Assembly: GCA_910890315.1 (NCBI GenBank) | Contig: CAJVGD010000001.1 | Location: forward strand, 248,001 to 312,000 | Source: Serendipita indica DSM 11827 | Taxonomy: Eukaryota; Basidiomycota; Agaricomycetes; Sebacinales; Serendipitaceae | Direction of reading: 5' to 3' | DNA: 64,000 bases | Part shown: piece by piece, positions 32,544 to 45,782 of the stretch | How the letters are laid out: every line of letters begins with the position of its first letter | Position numbering within the stretch: the stretch's first letter is position 1 | Notes under the pieces: generated by a model | What the model was told of the DNA's origin: nothing | Database searches by the model: none | The model's input: the letters and a program-made list of their open reading frames with translations, nothing else | Made by a program: the position numbers and the translations under genes

Positions 32544-35375
32544 TCAAGACACTTCGACACCTTCCTCTCCGTTGGAGGACAGCTCGTGTGTCCAAACCTT
32601 TTTCAGCTTGACCGGAATGGATTGCCAAACCTGAGGCAAATACCTCCTGACGCGATTTCTGACTTCATCAACTTGGTTCGTCTTGCTCGCAAAGCTGAAG
32701 AGTACGGCTAACGTCTTGGCGTCCGGCATGACGTCTCGTTCCTTCCTCTGCGCTTCACGGCGTGCATTTCGCGCAATCCGTGAAGGCGGTGACTGATCGT
32801 CCACAGACACATCAGGGGCATCCTCTTCAGGCATCTGTGACAGGTTGACCTTGTTCTGGAGAGGCATCTCCAGACAGACGACCTTTAGAGCCTCGTCCAA
32901 CTTGCCGACACGACAAAGACATTCCACCCGGCTATCCCAATCGTTTTTGTTGAACGGGAAATCGACCTGAACGAGCTGGTTCCAGATTTGCGATGCTTTG
33001 TGCCCGACTCTGGCCCATCCACATGTATCCATGATAATGGCGACACTCTGCTGGTTATAGATACGTGAGAGAAAAATAGTGTCCCACACTTTGAACGCGT
33101 CGTGAACGGCAGCAACTTTATTGTATGCATCGAGCATGGCATTGAGGAGATCGATAGAGGGTGTGATACCGGCGTTGAGGACAATGTGGTTATGCATCGT
33201 GCGAATACTGTGCAGGATAGACTGCCTGGTGTCCAAGAAAGTGTCAGAGTCAATGTTCTTGGGGTCCAGAGCCTCGATATCCTCGCCCCCTTCCACTTCG
33301 TCCTCTGAGTAGGGAAAGGTCTCCTTTTCCCATAGACGCAATGCACGGGCCTGTCGCCCTAAACGATAGAGAAACGTCATATATACGTCTTCTGTGATCC
33401 TGTAGCCTGCCAACTGCATGTCCTTTACCAATTGCAGGTAGAGGTCTGCCGGTGGGTATGTGAGAACACCACCTTCGTGTTTGGGCTTCAAGGTACAAAA
33501 GCCGCGGATGATATTCTCGTAGCTCATCGCGTTCAGTTCGAACTGGTTAAAGTAGCGGTCACCACCCGACCACGATGACAGTCCGCCATCAAACTCGTCA
33601 GCGAGTGTTGCTCGCTCTCGAAGTTGGTCACCATGTACCAAAGCGCGATAAACTTGAAAAGCACTGCCAAAGGTGGGTGCAATGCGCATACAGAGGATGA
33701 TGATTGCCGTTGTGGACATAGGAGTCGATGGGACATTGAGTTGGCGCATATCGTCCAAAAGATTTAGGGCAAGACCCCAGAGATTCATCTGGGAGGGCGA
33801 GGAATCATCACTCGGGGTAGCTCCGTCGTCCGGGGGATTGGAAGGGGTCGATCTGTTTGCCAATTGGACAGGTAATGAGGTGTTTGGATCAATTGTACGT
33901 CCCAACTGCGCAATAGCCCGCAATAGCGTGTCATATATCATCGAGTCTGGACCTGGCCACACTTTTCGGGCGGCCTGCGTTTTTTGCGAAGATATGCGAG
34001 CCGAAGCAGGCGAATCTTCCGCCTGCTGCATAGACCCTAGGTCGGTATGGCGGGTGCACTCTCTGGCGGCATTCCTAAGATCTTCATAAAGCACGAGGGC
34101 ACGTTCGAGATTCTTCCACTCGAGGGTTTTTCGTAGATGTCCCCCTACAAGTGTCCTTATAATAGGATGGAGCATGTATGCGAGAGGAGGAATTCCACGG
34201 CGCTTGCTTTCACCGTAGATAGCGATTGCAGCATCAACACCGTGCAGAGCCAGGGCCCTGTGGACGAGGAGCGACCATGCAATGGCATCGGCTTCGATAG
34301 ATAGAGCCTCCTCGCAGGCAAGAAGTTGCTCGGAAGTCGTATACTCGTGGTCGATGATAATCCGGTGCAAAAGGGAGCTACCTGGGCGGTATCCTTGTTT
34401 TTTGGCGAGAGAGATGAGTTCCTTTGTAGCAGCCACACCTTTCCGTGACAGGGAGTACCGTATCAAGATATCCCAGCCGCGATATTCCGCGGTCCGTGTT
34501 ACTGAGATGCCCTCAAGGGCTTTGAGAAGCTTTTGTGCGGCATTTTCAGCTTCTCCTTGCTCTCCTAAAGCTAGAAACGTCGAAAGGAGAAGGGATAGTT
34601 TGCTCACGGTCCCTAATTTGGCGGAATCGAAGTCGGCTTGAAGCTCCAAGATGTGGTCGCGCAGAAAAGCCTTTGGGCTTTCTACGAGAACATCTTGTAC
34701 GAGTTCGTATACTCGTTGATCCAAAGTTCGTCCGTCTCCCTTCAAGGCTTGGTATACCCTCCATACGCTCTCAAAGTCATTGTACCGACGGTACTCGCCA
34801 AGGAGGGCAATGAAAAGCCGTGGTGGTACAGAGGAGAATGGGAATGCGTCTATGCATTCCATGAGGGACGCCTCTGCTCCTTCAAAGTCCTCGTTTTGTG
34901 CCCGGCAGCGAACCAAAGGATGGTAATGCTCCGGTGAGAGGGGAATACCCCATTTGCCAGACTTGATATCTTGGAAGATGGAATTGACATATTTGTTGAC
35001 GCTTCGGTTTGGCGTCCTGGTCTGTGTCAAGTTCATCATGAGGTGACTCAATGACTGTGACAGACCAGGAGCCGGTTTACGCGCATCACCGAGTTGCCGG
35101 TATTGGGAAAGGAGTCGGTTGTAGACTTCGGGGAATGAGTTCCATGTCTGTGGATTACGAGCGTGCTCGATTGCTTGGTCTAGGTGATGACGAAACTTTT
35201 CCTCTCGGGTAGATATTCCAACTCTTGATAGTAGTGAACTAGTGTATGTTCTCCGAGGCTGGCTAACGAAGGATATGGGTTGGACCAATCGCGGTCGTGG
35301 TACCGTGTTCAGTTGTTGGTGGATAGCCAGAAGTAGATTTGGAGGAAGATGTCGTATATGACGCGATGAAAGCAT
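32544..35375 (-). CDS. Mitochondrial pentatricopeptide-repeat-like protein
   Basis: A single uninterrupted frame of 943 aa, unusual among its intron-rich neighbours. The N-terminus is basic and rich in Arg, Ser and Leu (MLSSRHIRHLPPNLLLAIHQ, then SQPRRTYTSSLLSRV), as expected for a mitochondrial presequence. The body is helical with repeated Y..L..A....G-like units, for example PEHYHPLVRCRAQNEDFEGA, RVYELVQDVL and DAAIAIYGESKRRGIPPLAY, and a late unit with LLNAMLDAYNKVAAVHDAF. This is the pattern of degenerate pentatricopeptide repeats, RNA-binding units acting on organelle transcripts. The specific target is unknown. Residues about 480-540 form a less ordered Ser/Pro-rich linker. It converges with GCV2 (243 bp between ends). 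Confidence 0.75.
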   Translation of the reverse strand: MLSSRHIRHLPPNLLLAIHQQLNTVPRPRLVQPISFVSQPRRTYTSSLLSRVGISTREEKFRHHLDQAIEHARNPQTWNSFPEVYNRLLSQYRQLGDARKPAPGLSQSLSHLMMNLTQTRTPNRSVNKYVNSIFQDIKSGKWGIPLSPEHYHPLVRCRAQNEDFEGAEASLMECIDAFPFSSVPPRLFIALLGEYRRYNDFESVWRVYQALKGDGRTLDQRVYELVQDVLVESPKAFLRDHILELQADFDSAKLGTVSKLSLLLSTFLALGEQGEAENAAQKLLKALEGISVTRTAEYRGWDILIRYSLSRKGVAATKELISLAKKQGYRPGSSLLHRIIIDHEYTTSEQLLACEEALSIEADAIAWSLLVHRALALHGVDAAIAIYGESKRRGIPPLAYMLHPIIRTLVGGHLRKTLEWKNLERALVLYEDLRNAARECTRHTDLGSMQQAEDSPASARISSQKTQAARKVWPGPDSMIYDTLLRAIAQLGRTIDPNTSLPVQLANRSTPSNPPDDGATPSDDSSPSQMNLWGLALNLLDDMRQLNVPSTPMSTTAIIILCMRIAPTFGSAFQVYRALVHGDQLRERATLADEFDGGLSSWSGGDRYFNQFELNAMSYENIIRGFCTLKPKHEGGVLTYPPADLYLQLVKDMQLAGYRITEDVYMTFLYRLGRQARALRLWEKETFPYSEDEVEGGEDIEALDPKNIDSDTFLDTRQSILHSIRTMHNHIVLNAGITPSIDLLNAMLDAYNKVAAVHDAFKVWDTIFLSRIYNQQSVAIIMDTCGWARVGHKASQIWNQLVQVDFPFNKNDWDSRVECLCRVGKLDEALKVVCLEMPLQNKVNLSQMPEEDAPDVSVDDQSPPSRIARNARREAQRKERDVMPDAKTLAVLFSFASKTNQVDEVRNRVRRYLPQVWQSIPVKLKKVWTHELSSNGEEGVEVS

Positions 35376-35732
35376 ATGAACAGTCTACGTAGACGGGGTT
35401 TAACCAAGTATTCGTTCCCCATGATCAAAAGACAACGTACAAGGAGCGGGCGTAGATAGGAGCTCGACTCTACTATCCACAGAGTCCTTGAAGCAACACG
35501 TCAAACGTGGTATAAGACCTGCAGAGCGCCGTCGTCCAAAGTCGGGCTTTGGTAGGGTCCAAATGCTTTTTTCGACTCAACCACCTCGTCTTCAGTGCGA
35601 CTTGGGACGACTGGGGACGCTCTCTAGCCGCTAATCGGACCATTTAAACTCCTAAATAGTTGTGAACAAGCCGAGCAAACCCTTGGTGGGATTCTAAAGC
35701 GCGGTGGCGGACGCACAAAACACCAAGTGCAA

Positions 35733-38700
35733 ATGGCTGCGACACTTCCACTGTACTGGAATCTATCCGACCCAACAAAAGAGCAAAGAATAGATGCATC
35801 TACAAAGCTGGTCGACGCTCTTCAGCAATTTCAGCAAACCCACACCATTCCAGACATCTCGTTAACAGAGGCAGAAGCTTCAAATGACGCTTTAGATGCT
35901 CAAAACGCACAAGATGTTGCGTATGCGCTACGAAGATTGATAAGAGGGCTAGCAAGTCCCCGAGAAAGCAGTCGGCTTGGCTTTGCCGTAGTCTTGACCG
36001 AGGTACTGTTTGTTTATTACTATACAAGATAAGAACTGACGCTCGGCTCAGCTTTTGCACCGGTTGGACACAGTTTCCGCCAATCAAATTGTAGAACTCA
36101 TCCTTTCCTCTTCGCAAACCACTGGGTCTATGAATGGTCAGGAGGAGCGAGATATGTTGTTCGCCCGACTTTTTGGACTTACTGCAGTCATTGAATCTGG
36201 GCTGATTGCTCGTGAAACTGCGCCTGTCCACGCAAGTGGACCCGCAGCGACAATACAAGACTATCAGAGGATCATCAACGAACTCGTACATCTGGGTAGC
36301 AAAAAGACTTGGCTTCGAGAAAGCTCCTGGTGGAGTATTCTCCAAGCAGTATCAGTCCTCTCGGCTTCAACAGTCTCGTTCAAATCTCAGGCTCTAGACT
36401 GGACGTTTACCGAACTATTCGTACAAAATACAGAATGGACCCCCGAAAAAATTGGATTATGGCTCCAATACCAACCCATCTGGGAAAACACGATACATCA
36501 CCTCTTAAGGTCCTCTTTAAAGGCAAGCACGTATTAGCTCCCAGCAGTCTACAACATCTAGCCTTGATTCTCAAGGTGCGTTCGCGACACGGAGTATCAG
36601 CAGACCTGACACGGTGCAGGACACGGAAATCGAGGACGAAGAAGGGAATAAACAGGCCTCGACCGGTGTTTGGAAGCCACATGCACATTTTGTTTGGTCA
36701 ATTTTACTGGACTACTACTTTTCGGATGAGTCAAAAATACATCCTGGCATCAGCCCGTTTCAGGATCTCTTCCGCGTTGTGGTTGATGGTAAGCTCTCTG
36801 TCTTGGGCTTTGCGGCGCTGACAGCGACTAGAGCATATGTTTTCTGCAACCTCCTCTTCTGAGCGAAAATATACAGCGTTCCAAGTGGTAGATGTGGCGC
36901 TGAGGAAAGCTCCAACGTCTGTTACGCCACATCTTTTCACCAAGAACTTCGTTCGAACTTGGATCAATCAATTAGCAAAGAAGGACCGAAATCTCCACAA
37001 GGCCGCTCTCAAATTGGCGAGTATCCTTACGCTACCTGCATACCAAATCTTATATATCCCAGGCGTCGACGGTTCAACGAGTCGTAAAGGAATCCCCTTC
37101 CACTGGCTTCCCGCTAGTGATTCAACTATTAGGGCCAGACGGTAGTCGTGACTTTGATCGCTTGACCAACACGAAGACGGTCGAAACAATTCTGGGCCAC
37201 ATGCAAGAATCCCAGATCCTTGAATATGTTGACTTCTTGAAAGCTATATTTCAAGGGAGCTCCGAGAGGTAATCCTCTTTTTTTTTGAGATAATAGGTTG
37301 GGCTACTGATTCCGTGTGAAACAGGGATGATAAGGCGCTTTTGGAATCCGACCGCCAATGGGTGGTTGATCAATATGGCATGTTGATACGGAGTACCATT
37401 GTACCCAAGAGCGATGCATGGGTCACCTCTATTTTGGAGTTCCTGATAAAGAATGGCTTCTTCTATTCACGGAAAGCACACAAGAATAAGGTCAGACCAA
37501 CTACCCTTTCATTTATGGCTCGTTTTCTTATCGAGCCCTACTTAGGATGGAGCTGAACTGTCTGATTCTGCGAGGAATGCGTGTCGCCTCCAGCTGGGGC
37601 AAGCATTGGCTGATTTGTCGTCTCAGAGCGTTGCCCAATACCGTACGTTGTCGAACATTCACAGAAATCCGATGTAACGTACTGCCAGGGGAGGCCAAGT
37701 CGTCCAAGTTCAACGGAAGATCAGCGAGCGGCGAACTTTGGAATTTGATTGCCGTCAAGACATTCAAAAATTTGGGCAAGGATAAGGATCTACGCCCGGT
37801 GTTCGATATAGAAGAGAACGCCGTGCGGGCTAGGACGGAGTGTTGGTCGCTTCTGAAATCCCTAGAACAGGTTCGTTCTCTACGCTCTCATGGATTTAAC
37901 GAAATCTTACTCTCTCCAGATAAAAGGGCCCAAAGCCAGCCTTGCTCATGGCGCTACCCTGCTCCTTTCGTGCCTTCTTCTACAAACATATGCACCAGTG
38001 TCGGATGACTCAGAAGGGGATCCTGTCGAAGCTCTTGAAGTGGGTAGCCCCTTTTTCGTATTCTATCGCTCATTACGTCCCGCAGGACTCGGTTGCAAAT
38101 GTCACTAATCTGACCAGGCCGTTTTTGGAGTCGAAAAAGAAGGGTTCCAAAACCAATGGAGCTACCAACTCAAAGATGGAAGGGGATTCGGAAAAACCCA
38201 TTGATCTCATCGTAGACGAACTGATTGGGTATTTGGAGAAACCGGGCTCATTGATGCGAACTGCGGCACCGCTGGTCTTCGCTGATCTCTGTTCTGAGGT
38301 CGAGGATTCTACATTGGATCTTATTCTCATGGTATGTGGTTTCCAAAACCTTTTTACACCTTCTCACTCTTTCAGCAATTGGAGCAACGAAATGTGCTCC
38401 CTGATCAAGACGAAGCTGCGGAGATGGACACTGAAGACGGAACCGAGCAAGATGAGGAAGACAACGAGCAAGTGGCCGACGGTTCAGAAGACAGTGCTAG
38501 CGACGATGAGTCGAATTCCTCTCCTGAGGAATCTGACACGGAGGATGCGGACATGGAAGACGTGGACCCCGAATTACGACAGAAAATTGCACAAGCACTT
38601 GGAGAACTCGCTGACGACGCCGAATCGGACTCCTCAGATGGCTCCTCAGTCACCGCACTGGATGACGATCAGATGATGCAACTAGACGAGAAGTTGGCAG

Positions 38701-39856
38701 ACGTATTTCGCTCGCAATCTCTTGGAAATAAGGCGAAGATAGGTATGTTTCGTTGTTGCCTCCCGCCGGCTATTTTACCAAAACGACGGATAGCGGCAGG
38801 TCTTCAACGTGAAGCGACACACTTCAAGATCCGGGTCCTCGATTTTCTCGAGATTCTCATCCGCAAATACCCCGAAAGTCCCCAAATTCCTCGTATGATC
38901 CTTCCACTTATACGCGTGGTCATGGGAGCAAGCACGGACGAACAGCAGTTGATCGAAAAGGCCAATGCTATAATACGAAGACGAATTGGAGTCCTCCAAA
39001 CTCTACCGAAGGATGCAGAGATAGAGAAGATAGAGGAGGACCTGGAAGAAGTTCACAAGATTGCGAGAAAGGCATCTCATCAACAGATCTCCCCAGCGAC
39101 GTTGACGTTTGCCAACGTCTATATGTGCAAGATTCTGGTCCATGCTGGTCGCATAGAGGTGGCTGCGAGAATCCATGCGGAGAGTTTGGACGACTTTATG
39201 CATCGAAAAAGCTCGCAAATCTACCACACTTTTTTTGCAGATACAATTAAGAGAGTCCCAGCTGTAGCGTGGGCCATACGACGGCCGCTCATCCAGGCAT
39301 CGGCAGACGAACAGTCTGTCAATCTTTACCGCCAAATGCAAGCAGTTCATTGGCTGGATGCCTTCCTTCCACTCGTTTTGCAAACGGTTCGCTATATGTC
39401 TCACTCTTCAATCTGCAAAGGGCTGACACAATATAGGTTGGTGGTGATGTAGAAGATGTTTTACCGACAATGCAATTGATTCGCGAAGCAACCTACAAAT
39501 CTCTTTTTGCCGCCATTTCTGGCCAACGTCTGTTGAGCGTAGCTCAAGCGAAAAATGTTGTCAAGAATGCGCTACAAGCCATTCGAATCACGTCACAAGT
39601 TGACGCATCATCCACCCCTCGTATCTGGGATACAGTTCAATTTGAGCGGCTCTTTGCGGCGCTTTCAGGCTTTCCCAAGCTCAGCAAGGGAGGGGGGTTG
39701 ATGGCACTCATGCAGCAAATGGCCCGCAAGCTGGGCGTCGAAAAGGTCGATCATCGCGGAAACGCAACTATCAAGGAGCGAAAGCGCAAGAAAAGAGAGG
39801 AGCGAGAACAAGCTCAACAAGGCCCGAGGAAGAAAAAGAAAAAGGAGCAAAAGTAG
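35733..39856 (+). CDS. POL5: Pol5 / MYBBP1A-like nucleolar protein
   Basis: The ATG at 35733 gives MAATLPLYWNLSDPTKEQRI. Diagnostic blocks are YALRRLIRGLASPRESSRLG and, after an intron, ERDMLFARLFGLTAVIESGL, which match the N-terminal repeats of the Pol5/MYBBP1A (DNA polymerase phi) family. A long acidic region (DEEDNEQVADGSEDSASDDE) precedes the motif DDDQMMQLDEKLADVFR, well conserved in this family. The protein ends in a basic tail (ERKRKKREE, then RKKKKKEQK) like a nucleolar localisation signal. Despite its name Pol5 is not a functional DNA polymerase; it works in rRNA synthesis and ribosome assembly. Seven or more introns interrupt the frame, not all resolved. It is convergent with MSH3: only 27 bp separate the stop codons, so the 3' UTRs must overlap. 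Confidence 0.88.
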
Positions 39857-39883
39857 TTTACAAGAGGTATACGCAGATTTAAT

Positions 39884-42800
39884 CTATCGTCTTGCTATCA
39901 TCTTTCCGATAGTTACTTTCAGCTTCTGAAGGGAAATGGCTTGATGCATGGATGACGAAGTGGATACTCTAGCGATATCTTTGAGAGTCGAGCGGAGGCT
40001 GGCCATTATTTAGAGAAGAAAATTCCAGCAAACGAAATACGCACTGTAGACTTCGTTCTCGCTCTTCCCATTCTGCCGATTTACGACTGGCCTGCGCAAG
40101 AACCACTTCCGGGAGGCCTGCCAGTCTTCCACATTCCACCCCAAACGACTTGTCAGCGACTCCATCTTGTAGGCGGTACCTATGAAGAGGATCAGTTTGG
40201 CACCACTGCAGACAGAGATGGAGTACAGAAAATGAATCTCTCGTCTGCCATCTGAGAGATAGTTCAGTGTTGTTCAGCTTCCTGAAGACTACTCACCTGC
40301 GAGCTCTTCCTCCAAATACCCCATGTGCGCATTTGCAACAAGTCCCGGATACTGATGTATATTGAGTCGATTTCGATGCATGCGGCCTTTACAAACCTTT
40401 TGAGAAAGCTCGACGCCAATTTGAGGGTAATGGGTGATGAAGAGCGTTTTGCATCGAATGACAGAAACCATGTGATCGAGCACTGCGGTCGCGATCGCTA
40501 CCTATAAGGTCGAGTCATATATGCGAATCACTAGGTGGAAGTTACTTACTCCATCCCATGTCGCGGTACCTCTTCCCACTGAAGAGGATCAGTCAAGGTG
40601 TCAGAATCCATTTCAAAATACGCACACTCGTCCAAAATGACCAAGCTTCTCTCTGTTGCGGATTGTATAATCTCTGCAGTTTCACTCATCTCGACCATAA
40701 AGGTAGAGCGGCCTCGTTGAATCTCATCAGACGCGCCCATGCGGGTCAACACTGCATCATGCAGTGGGATTCTGGCATGTTCCGCAGGCACCCAACTGAT
40801 TTCCTGTCAGCCACGCAAGAGTGATTGAGGGAGGCTCGCACCAGCCACTTTGTGCCATGATCACTAGGAGTGCCGTCAACCTAGAGACCTTAGCCAGGTT
40901 CCATCTAGATCATCCGTGCATACCGTGTGCAAGAGGACTTTCCACCCTATCATGCGAAATTTTAGAAATGCTTCATCAGGGAAGTCTCGTCATACCATAT
41001 TGGGACCTGAGGTCATATTAGTTAGATAAAACAACGCACATAATCTTACAGACCTGTAATGACCATGGCCAAGTTTGTTCTTCTGCCCAACGCTATGTCA
41101 TTCGGCACAAATGGGGCGGAAGATATCGCTTCAATAAGTGGGTGCCTCCCTACGAATGATCTAAGAGGGCTTTTCGGCACGAAATATGGCCCGCATACCT
41201 TTGACAATTTCTAGCTCATCGTCTTCAACTATCTGGGGTTTGGTATAGCCGTCCTCGGTAGCAACTAAGGCAAGGCTTGCCAGTGCATCTTACGGAAAGG
41301 CTTTAGTAGACGAATAATATTGCCAGTTTCACTAACCGGCAACAGCGAGCTTGTTCACGGCATCGCGCAGCAACCCATACTCGGCGTTGATTTCAGCTTG
41401 GAACTTCTCAAATGCCTTGACAGATACTACACGCTATGATGATCATTGCTTATGATACGAGCGGGACTCACCAGCTTGAAGAGTTTCTTTCAATTGTTCT
41501 CGCTCCGAAATCCGCTGACGAGCTTCTGGAGTATGAAATCTCGTCACCTTCTTCGTCCTAGACACTAGAATCAGAGCAAAGGAAAGGATTACGTCGTCCC
41601 TTACCCTTGAACCCTGTTCCAATTCTCCGGCACCTTGGATTTCTCAGAGTTGGGAACCTCTACTAGGAACTTGTCGCTGTAAGTCATTGCTAAAGCAGGA
41701 AGAAGCCCCATACATCAACTCCGGATACGGATACCCAATTCAGAGTTGGACGTTTGAGGATTTTGCGAACTATTTCGGTATATCAGGAGGATTCTGGATG
41801 GGCGTTCTTGATTACCTTCTTTAAGATGGTCTTGCATATGAAGTTCGATAGATAGGATTAACTTTCTTAATGTTAGCCAATGAACAATTGCGAACCATAC
41901 ACACCATCTTCGCATCGTCGACTTCGGGATATTTCTCGGAATCTCTCCACAGATCAGTCAGTTCACCTTCGTGTGCCTTTGTCACGTTGATGTCGTTCAA
42001 GAACTGCTGGACTGGCTCGCGCAGACGCGGGAGAGTGAATAGAATATCGTTAAGCAGGGGACTTTTGAGACCAGCATCCTGAGGTTTGTCGATCAAGTCG
42101 AACTCATTTGCAACACGTTGAAGTGCTGTCAAAACCGTGGCAACTTCTTTCGGAGTGCTCTTAATGATGTCAATTTTCTAAAATGAAACTGAAGTCCACT
42201 GACCTTGCCATATTGAATTCGGCTCAGGCCCTTAGTAAGATCAGGTAGGCCTTTGAGCACCGTACGAAGCTTCACGAGCGCGGCTGACTGGGTATTGAGA
42301 ATATCTTCAACAGCCTGAAACCGTTCTTCGAGAAGTCTATGAACTCCATAAGTCTATAATATCACTATTGAGTGGACAGCACACCTCTTGTTCACCAGAG
42401 GTTTACTGATCCATTGTCGGAGGAGCCTTGATCCAAACTTTGTTTTGGTGTGATCAACGCGCCATATCAAAGATCCTTTACGACTATAGTCTGTCTGATT
42501 CTGGAATATTTCCCTGGTTACAAGAGTTAGCTGTGCATAATTCACAACGCGTTGCCTACAGATTCGTTAAGGTGTTCGCATTAAGTAGCATATGAGAGCG
42601 AGTCATAAATGGACAGAAGAATGTAGTTTTGCGAAAGGCGTTTGAAAGACCGTAGGCACGCAAATGTCTGACGGCGTGAGCTAATGCGACGACCACTGGC
42701 TTTGGAAGATCGAGGACGTCATTAAACGGTTGGTCTATGAATTAGATCAGACATTAAAAATTCAGTATTATAGAGGAACTTGCTCTCTTGAAAGGTGGCG

Positions 42801-44466
42801 GACAAGGCTTCCGTGGTTTGTGTGGCCTCGACGTCTTGATAAAATTCACGAAGGTACTCGAATGCGTCCGTGTAATGTAGGGCATCCTCTATTCTTTCAA
42901 TACGTGCGGACCTATGATCGTTCGTCATGCGCAGACTTGATTCAGTGAAGACATACCCAGATCCCGCGTAATGCTTGAGCATCTTCTCGGTATGAGAACT
43001 TAGTCCAGTCGCCGGAAGTAGGAGTTCACACGGCTTGATGTGAGCGAGACGTGTCTAAGGCTGCTCAGCAATCTTCTTCTATCAACCCTATGCGTGATGC
43101 TCACCTCGAGCTCAGTGCGCATCGCCACATCTGAGAATTGGTCGTAGATGACCTCACCGGTAGAGGGAATCACAGACACTAGTCCGAACCCGACTCTGTC
43201 GTCCGGGCCCATTCCACCCATAAGTGACTCGGCCAGACACAAGAGGGCCGCCCCAGTGTTGAACAGATCATTCTCATCCAAAGATTCCATCTCGTCAACA
43301 AACCTAGATAGATGAGCCATTGGATACGACGCAAATGTACCACCAACGTTGTCGCTGTGTACAGCTCGGTGACTTGCCGCCTAAAGGGACCACTACAGCG
43401 AGATCAGACTAAAAGAAATAGTCAATGTATAACAATATGTACCTCCTGTTATCGCCTGCTTTCTTCAATGCAGCCGTCTCTGTCTGACCAACGATCCCAA
43501 CCCGATGACCCAAAGACAGTAATCTACGAAATTAGTAAGTTTAGTAGCAATCCTGATCGTAAAACGCACTTCTTAGTGTGGATCATCTTTCGATAGACCG
43601 GAATTGAACCTGTCAGAAAGTTGCGGTCCATGAAGCAGGCTATACCAAGGGCTTTGGAGGCTATTCTAGCGTCCTCTCCAAAGAAGCTATACTGAATCAG
43701 CGCCAAGACTAGGTGAAATGACTTGTATCTACCGATACTTGTAGCCAACCTCGAATAGCAATAGAGTACCGGGATTCTCTTCTTTGAGCTGTTTCACCTA
43801 TGAAAAGCGTGAATAGATCTTCCATTTGGATAGAGGAATCGCTACCTGAAGCTCCAAGGGAGTGTAGGGTTGCCCAGACGGCCCAATCTCCTCGCCTTTT
43901 CTCTTTCCCTTTCCGGTGGATTTCTTCGACTCTTGACGGCTCAAGGCCAAGTTAGAGGAAAATTTTTTCCGTAGTTGACTTGTAAGGCCACCATTTTCTT
44001 CATCTTGCTCGCTGCCTGTGGTTTGTGTTTGTTGATCCTCGTCAAACTCATCTTCTGCACCAGCAGAACTACTCCGTTGGATTTGTTTTAGAGTCTCCTT
44101 TAGCTGCTTTCTCCTCGCTTCGTTCCTCGCCCTGGTCTGTAGATCTTGCACCGGGGGAGGGGATGAATCCTCTTCATCTGGAGCAATGTATCTGAAGCGC
44201 TTCTTCAACGGAGATTCAGAATCTTTAGGTCTAGATGGAATGGCTCCTGCCGGACGAGTGAATTGGTTAGAAGCATTCTGTCGCTTTGTAGCCGGTTGTC
44301 CTTCGTCATCGTCAGACTCGAGAGTAAGGTCGACGACTTGGGATTCTCTCTTGCGTTTCCCCAACGTCTCCGTGGTGGTTGGGGGTTCAACTACCTTCGC
44401 TGGACTTGCAGAGAAGTAGTGTGAGATGGTGTTTTTTGGTCCAGAGGGCTTATTTTTGTTGCTCAT
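39884..44466 (-). CDS. MSH3: DNA mismatch repair protein MSH3
   Basis: Subunit of MutS-beta (with MSH2), which binds insertion/deletion loops. The start gives [20 protein letters not shown], whose ISHYF is a PCNA-interacting (PIP-like) motif, as in yeast and human MSH3. A disordered acidic segment follows, then YTPLELQ and, after an intron, [20 protein letters not shown] with LTGSIPVYR, the MSH3 mismatch-binding domain I. In MSH3 this region replaces the Phe-X-Glu of MSH6. LVNKRC and [20 protein letters not shown] mark the lever domain. The C-terminal ATPase includes [19 protein letters not shown] next to an intron, and [20 protein letters not shown]. It ends [11 protein letters not shown]. 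There are many introns, not all mapped. It is head to head with ATP12 (86 bp between ATGs). Confidence 0.92.
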
Positions 44467-44552
44467 CTTGAACAGCAAAGGCCGTTCCCCCTGGTGGTCG
44501 GTGTGGTCAACTCTCAAACTTGGAATTCAACTCTTCACCACCTAGGATCAAA

Positions 44553-45684
44553 ATGCGCGTTTTTCCCCGAGCAAGTCTCAGAGCAACGAATATAGTTCGA
44601 ATAAACTTTCATAACGCGTTCAGACCGCGACTTTATGCGACTGCTTCCCAGGACATTCCTCCAGTCACACAAACAAACCGTGAGCTTGCATTTGTTTTAT
44701 CTTATTATGCTCAACAAGCTAAAAAGGTGCTCAAACTTCAATGAAACGATTCTGGAACGCGGCCCACGTTAGACAAGGGGATGGTAAGTTCGCGAGCGAC
44801 AAGTCACCAATTGACTGAGCCCTGCTGTGTAGACTATATAGAAGTGACGTTAGATGGAAGGGCTCTTAAAACTCCTGGAGGCAACAAGTTACGTGTGCCC
44901 GCGAGCAAAAAAGTCCTGGCGACGTTGATTGCAAACGAATGGGATGTGCAGGACACGATCCTAAAAGCCCATGCCCTGCCATTGGTATAAATAACCGGAC
45001 TCTTTTAGCAACTACTGAAATTCTGTAGACCTCTATTGCATCCCGAGCCATAGACGGCTTGTCGACGGCTGAAGAACGTTTAGCTGTCACGGAAAATCTA
45101 CTCAAATACTTTGACACAGACACAATATGGTCAGTTTAAAGCTCTTATTAACATTCTCGTATCAACTGACGTGGAATGGCAAGTTATCACGAAGAGGAGC
45201 CAGAGCAGTTGGCACGACTGCAGGAACAACATTGGAACCCGATATTAGAATGGGCAAGGAAGGAGATTGGCCTTGACGTCCTCTTATTCGATTCTCTCTT
45301 GATCGGCAATCAGTCGGCTGACTCTAAGCAACAACTGCGGTCCATTGTCAACCAATTCGACGCATGGAGCATGGCGGGTTCGTTCCACATGCCTTCTCTT
45401 GCACGCATTCAAACTCCTCTTTAGCTTTCGAACGTGCAGTATATACGACCAAAAGCGCACTTATTGCCTTGGCTCTTGTTAAAGGAAGACTAAACGTCGA
45501 TCAAGCCGCGCAGGCCGCTCACGTAGAAGTGAACAGCCAGATAGAACGCTGGGGAGAAGTAGAGGATTGTAAGTAGGTCATCGACTTGATTCGGGTTTTA
45601 AAACTCTTTACAGCACACGACGTCGATTATCAAGACATTCGGCAACAACTGGGTAGTGTTGCTTGCGTTCTCCTAGACTCCTAA
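44553..45684 (+). CDS. ATP12: ATP synthase F1 assembly factor ATP12
   Basis: Mitochondrial chaperone that binds the F1 alpha subunit during ATP synthase assembly. The ATG at 44553 opens a presequence (MRVFPRASLRATNIVRINFH). After a 5' intron the protein continues MKRFWNAAHVRQGD, DYIEVTLDGRALKTPGGNKL, VLATLIANEWDVQD, TSIASRAIDGLSTAEERL, YHEEEPEQLARLQEQHWNP and LVKGRLNVDQAAQAAHVE. The KTP.....P...LA..IA.EWD pattern and the HEEEPEQL.RLQ..HW block are diagnostic. About six short introns are present. It ends RQQLGSVACVLLDS, of normal length for the family, and is convergent with the next gene, 98 bp away. Confidence 0.92.
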
Positions 45685-45782
45685 ATCTATCCATCAATGC
45701 TATCACCCCAAGGAAAATCTATGATACATGTGGCTAATAGATACTAGTCCGTACATTATACATTTACCAAGTCAAGAAACAT

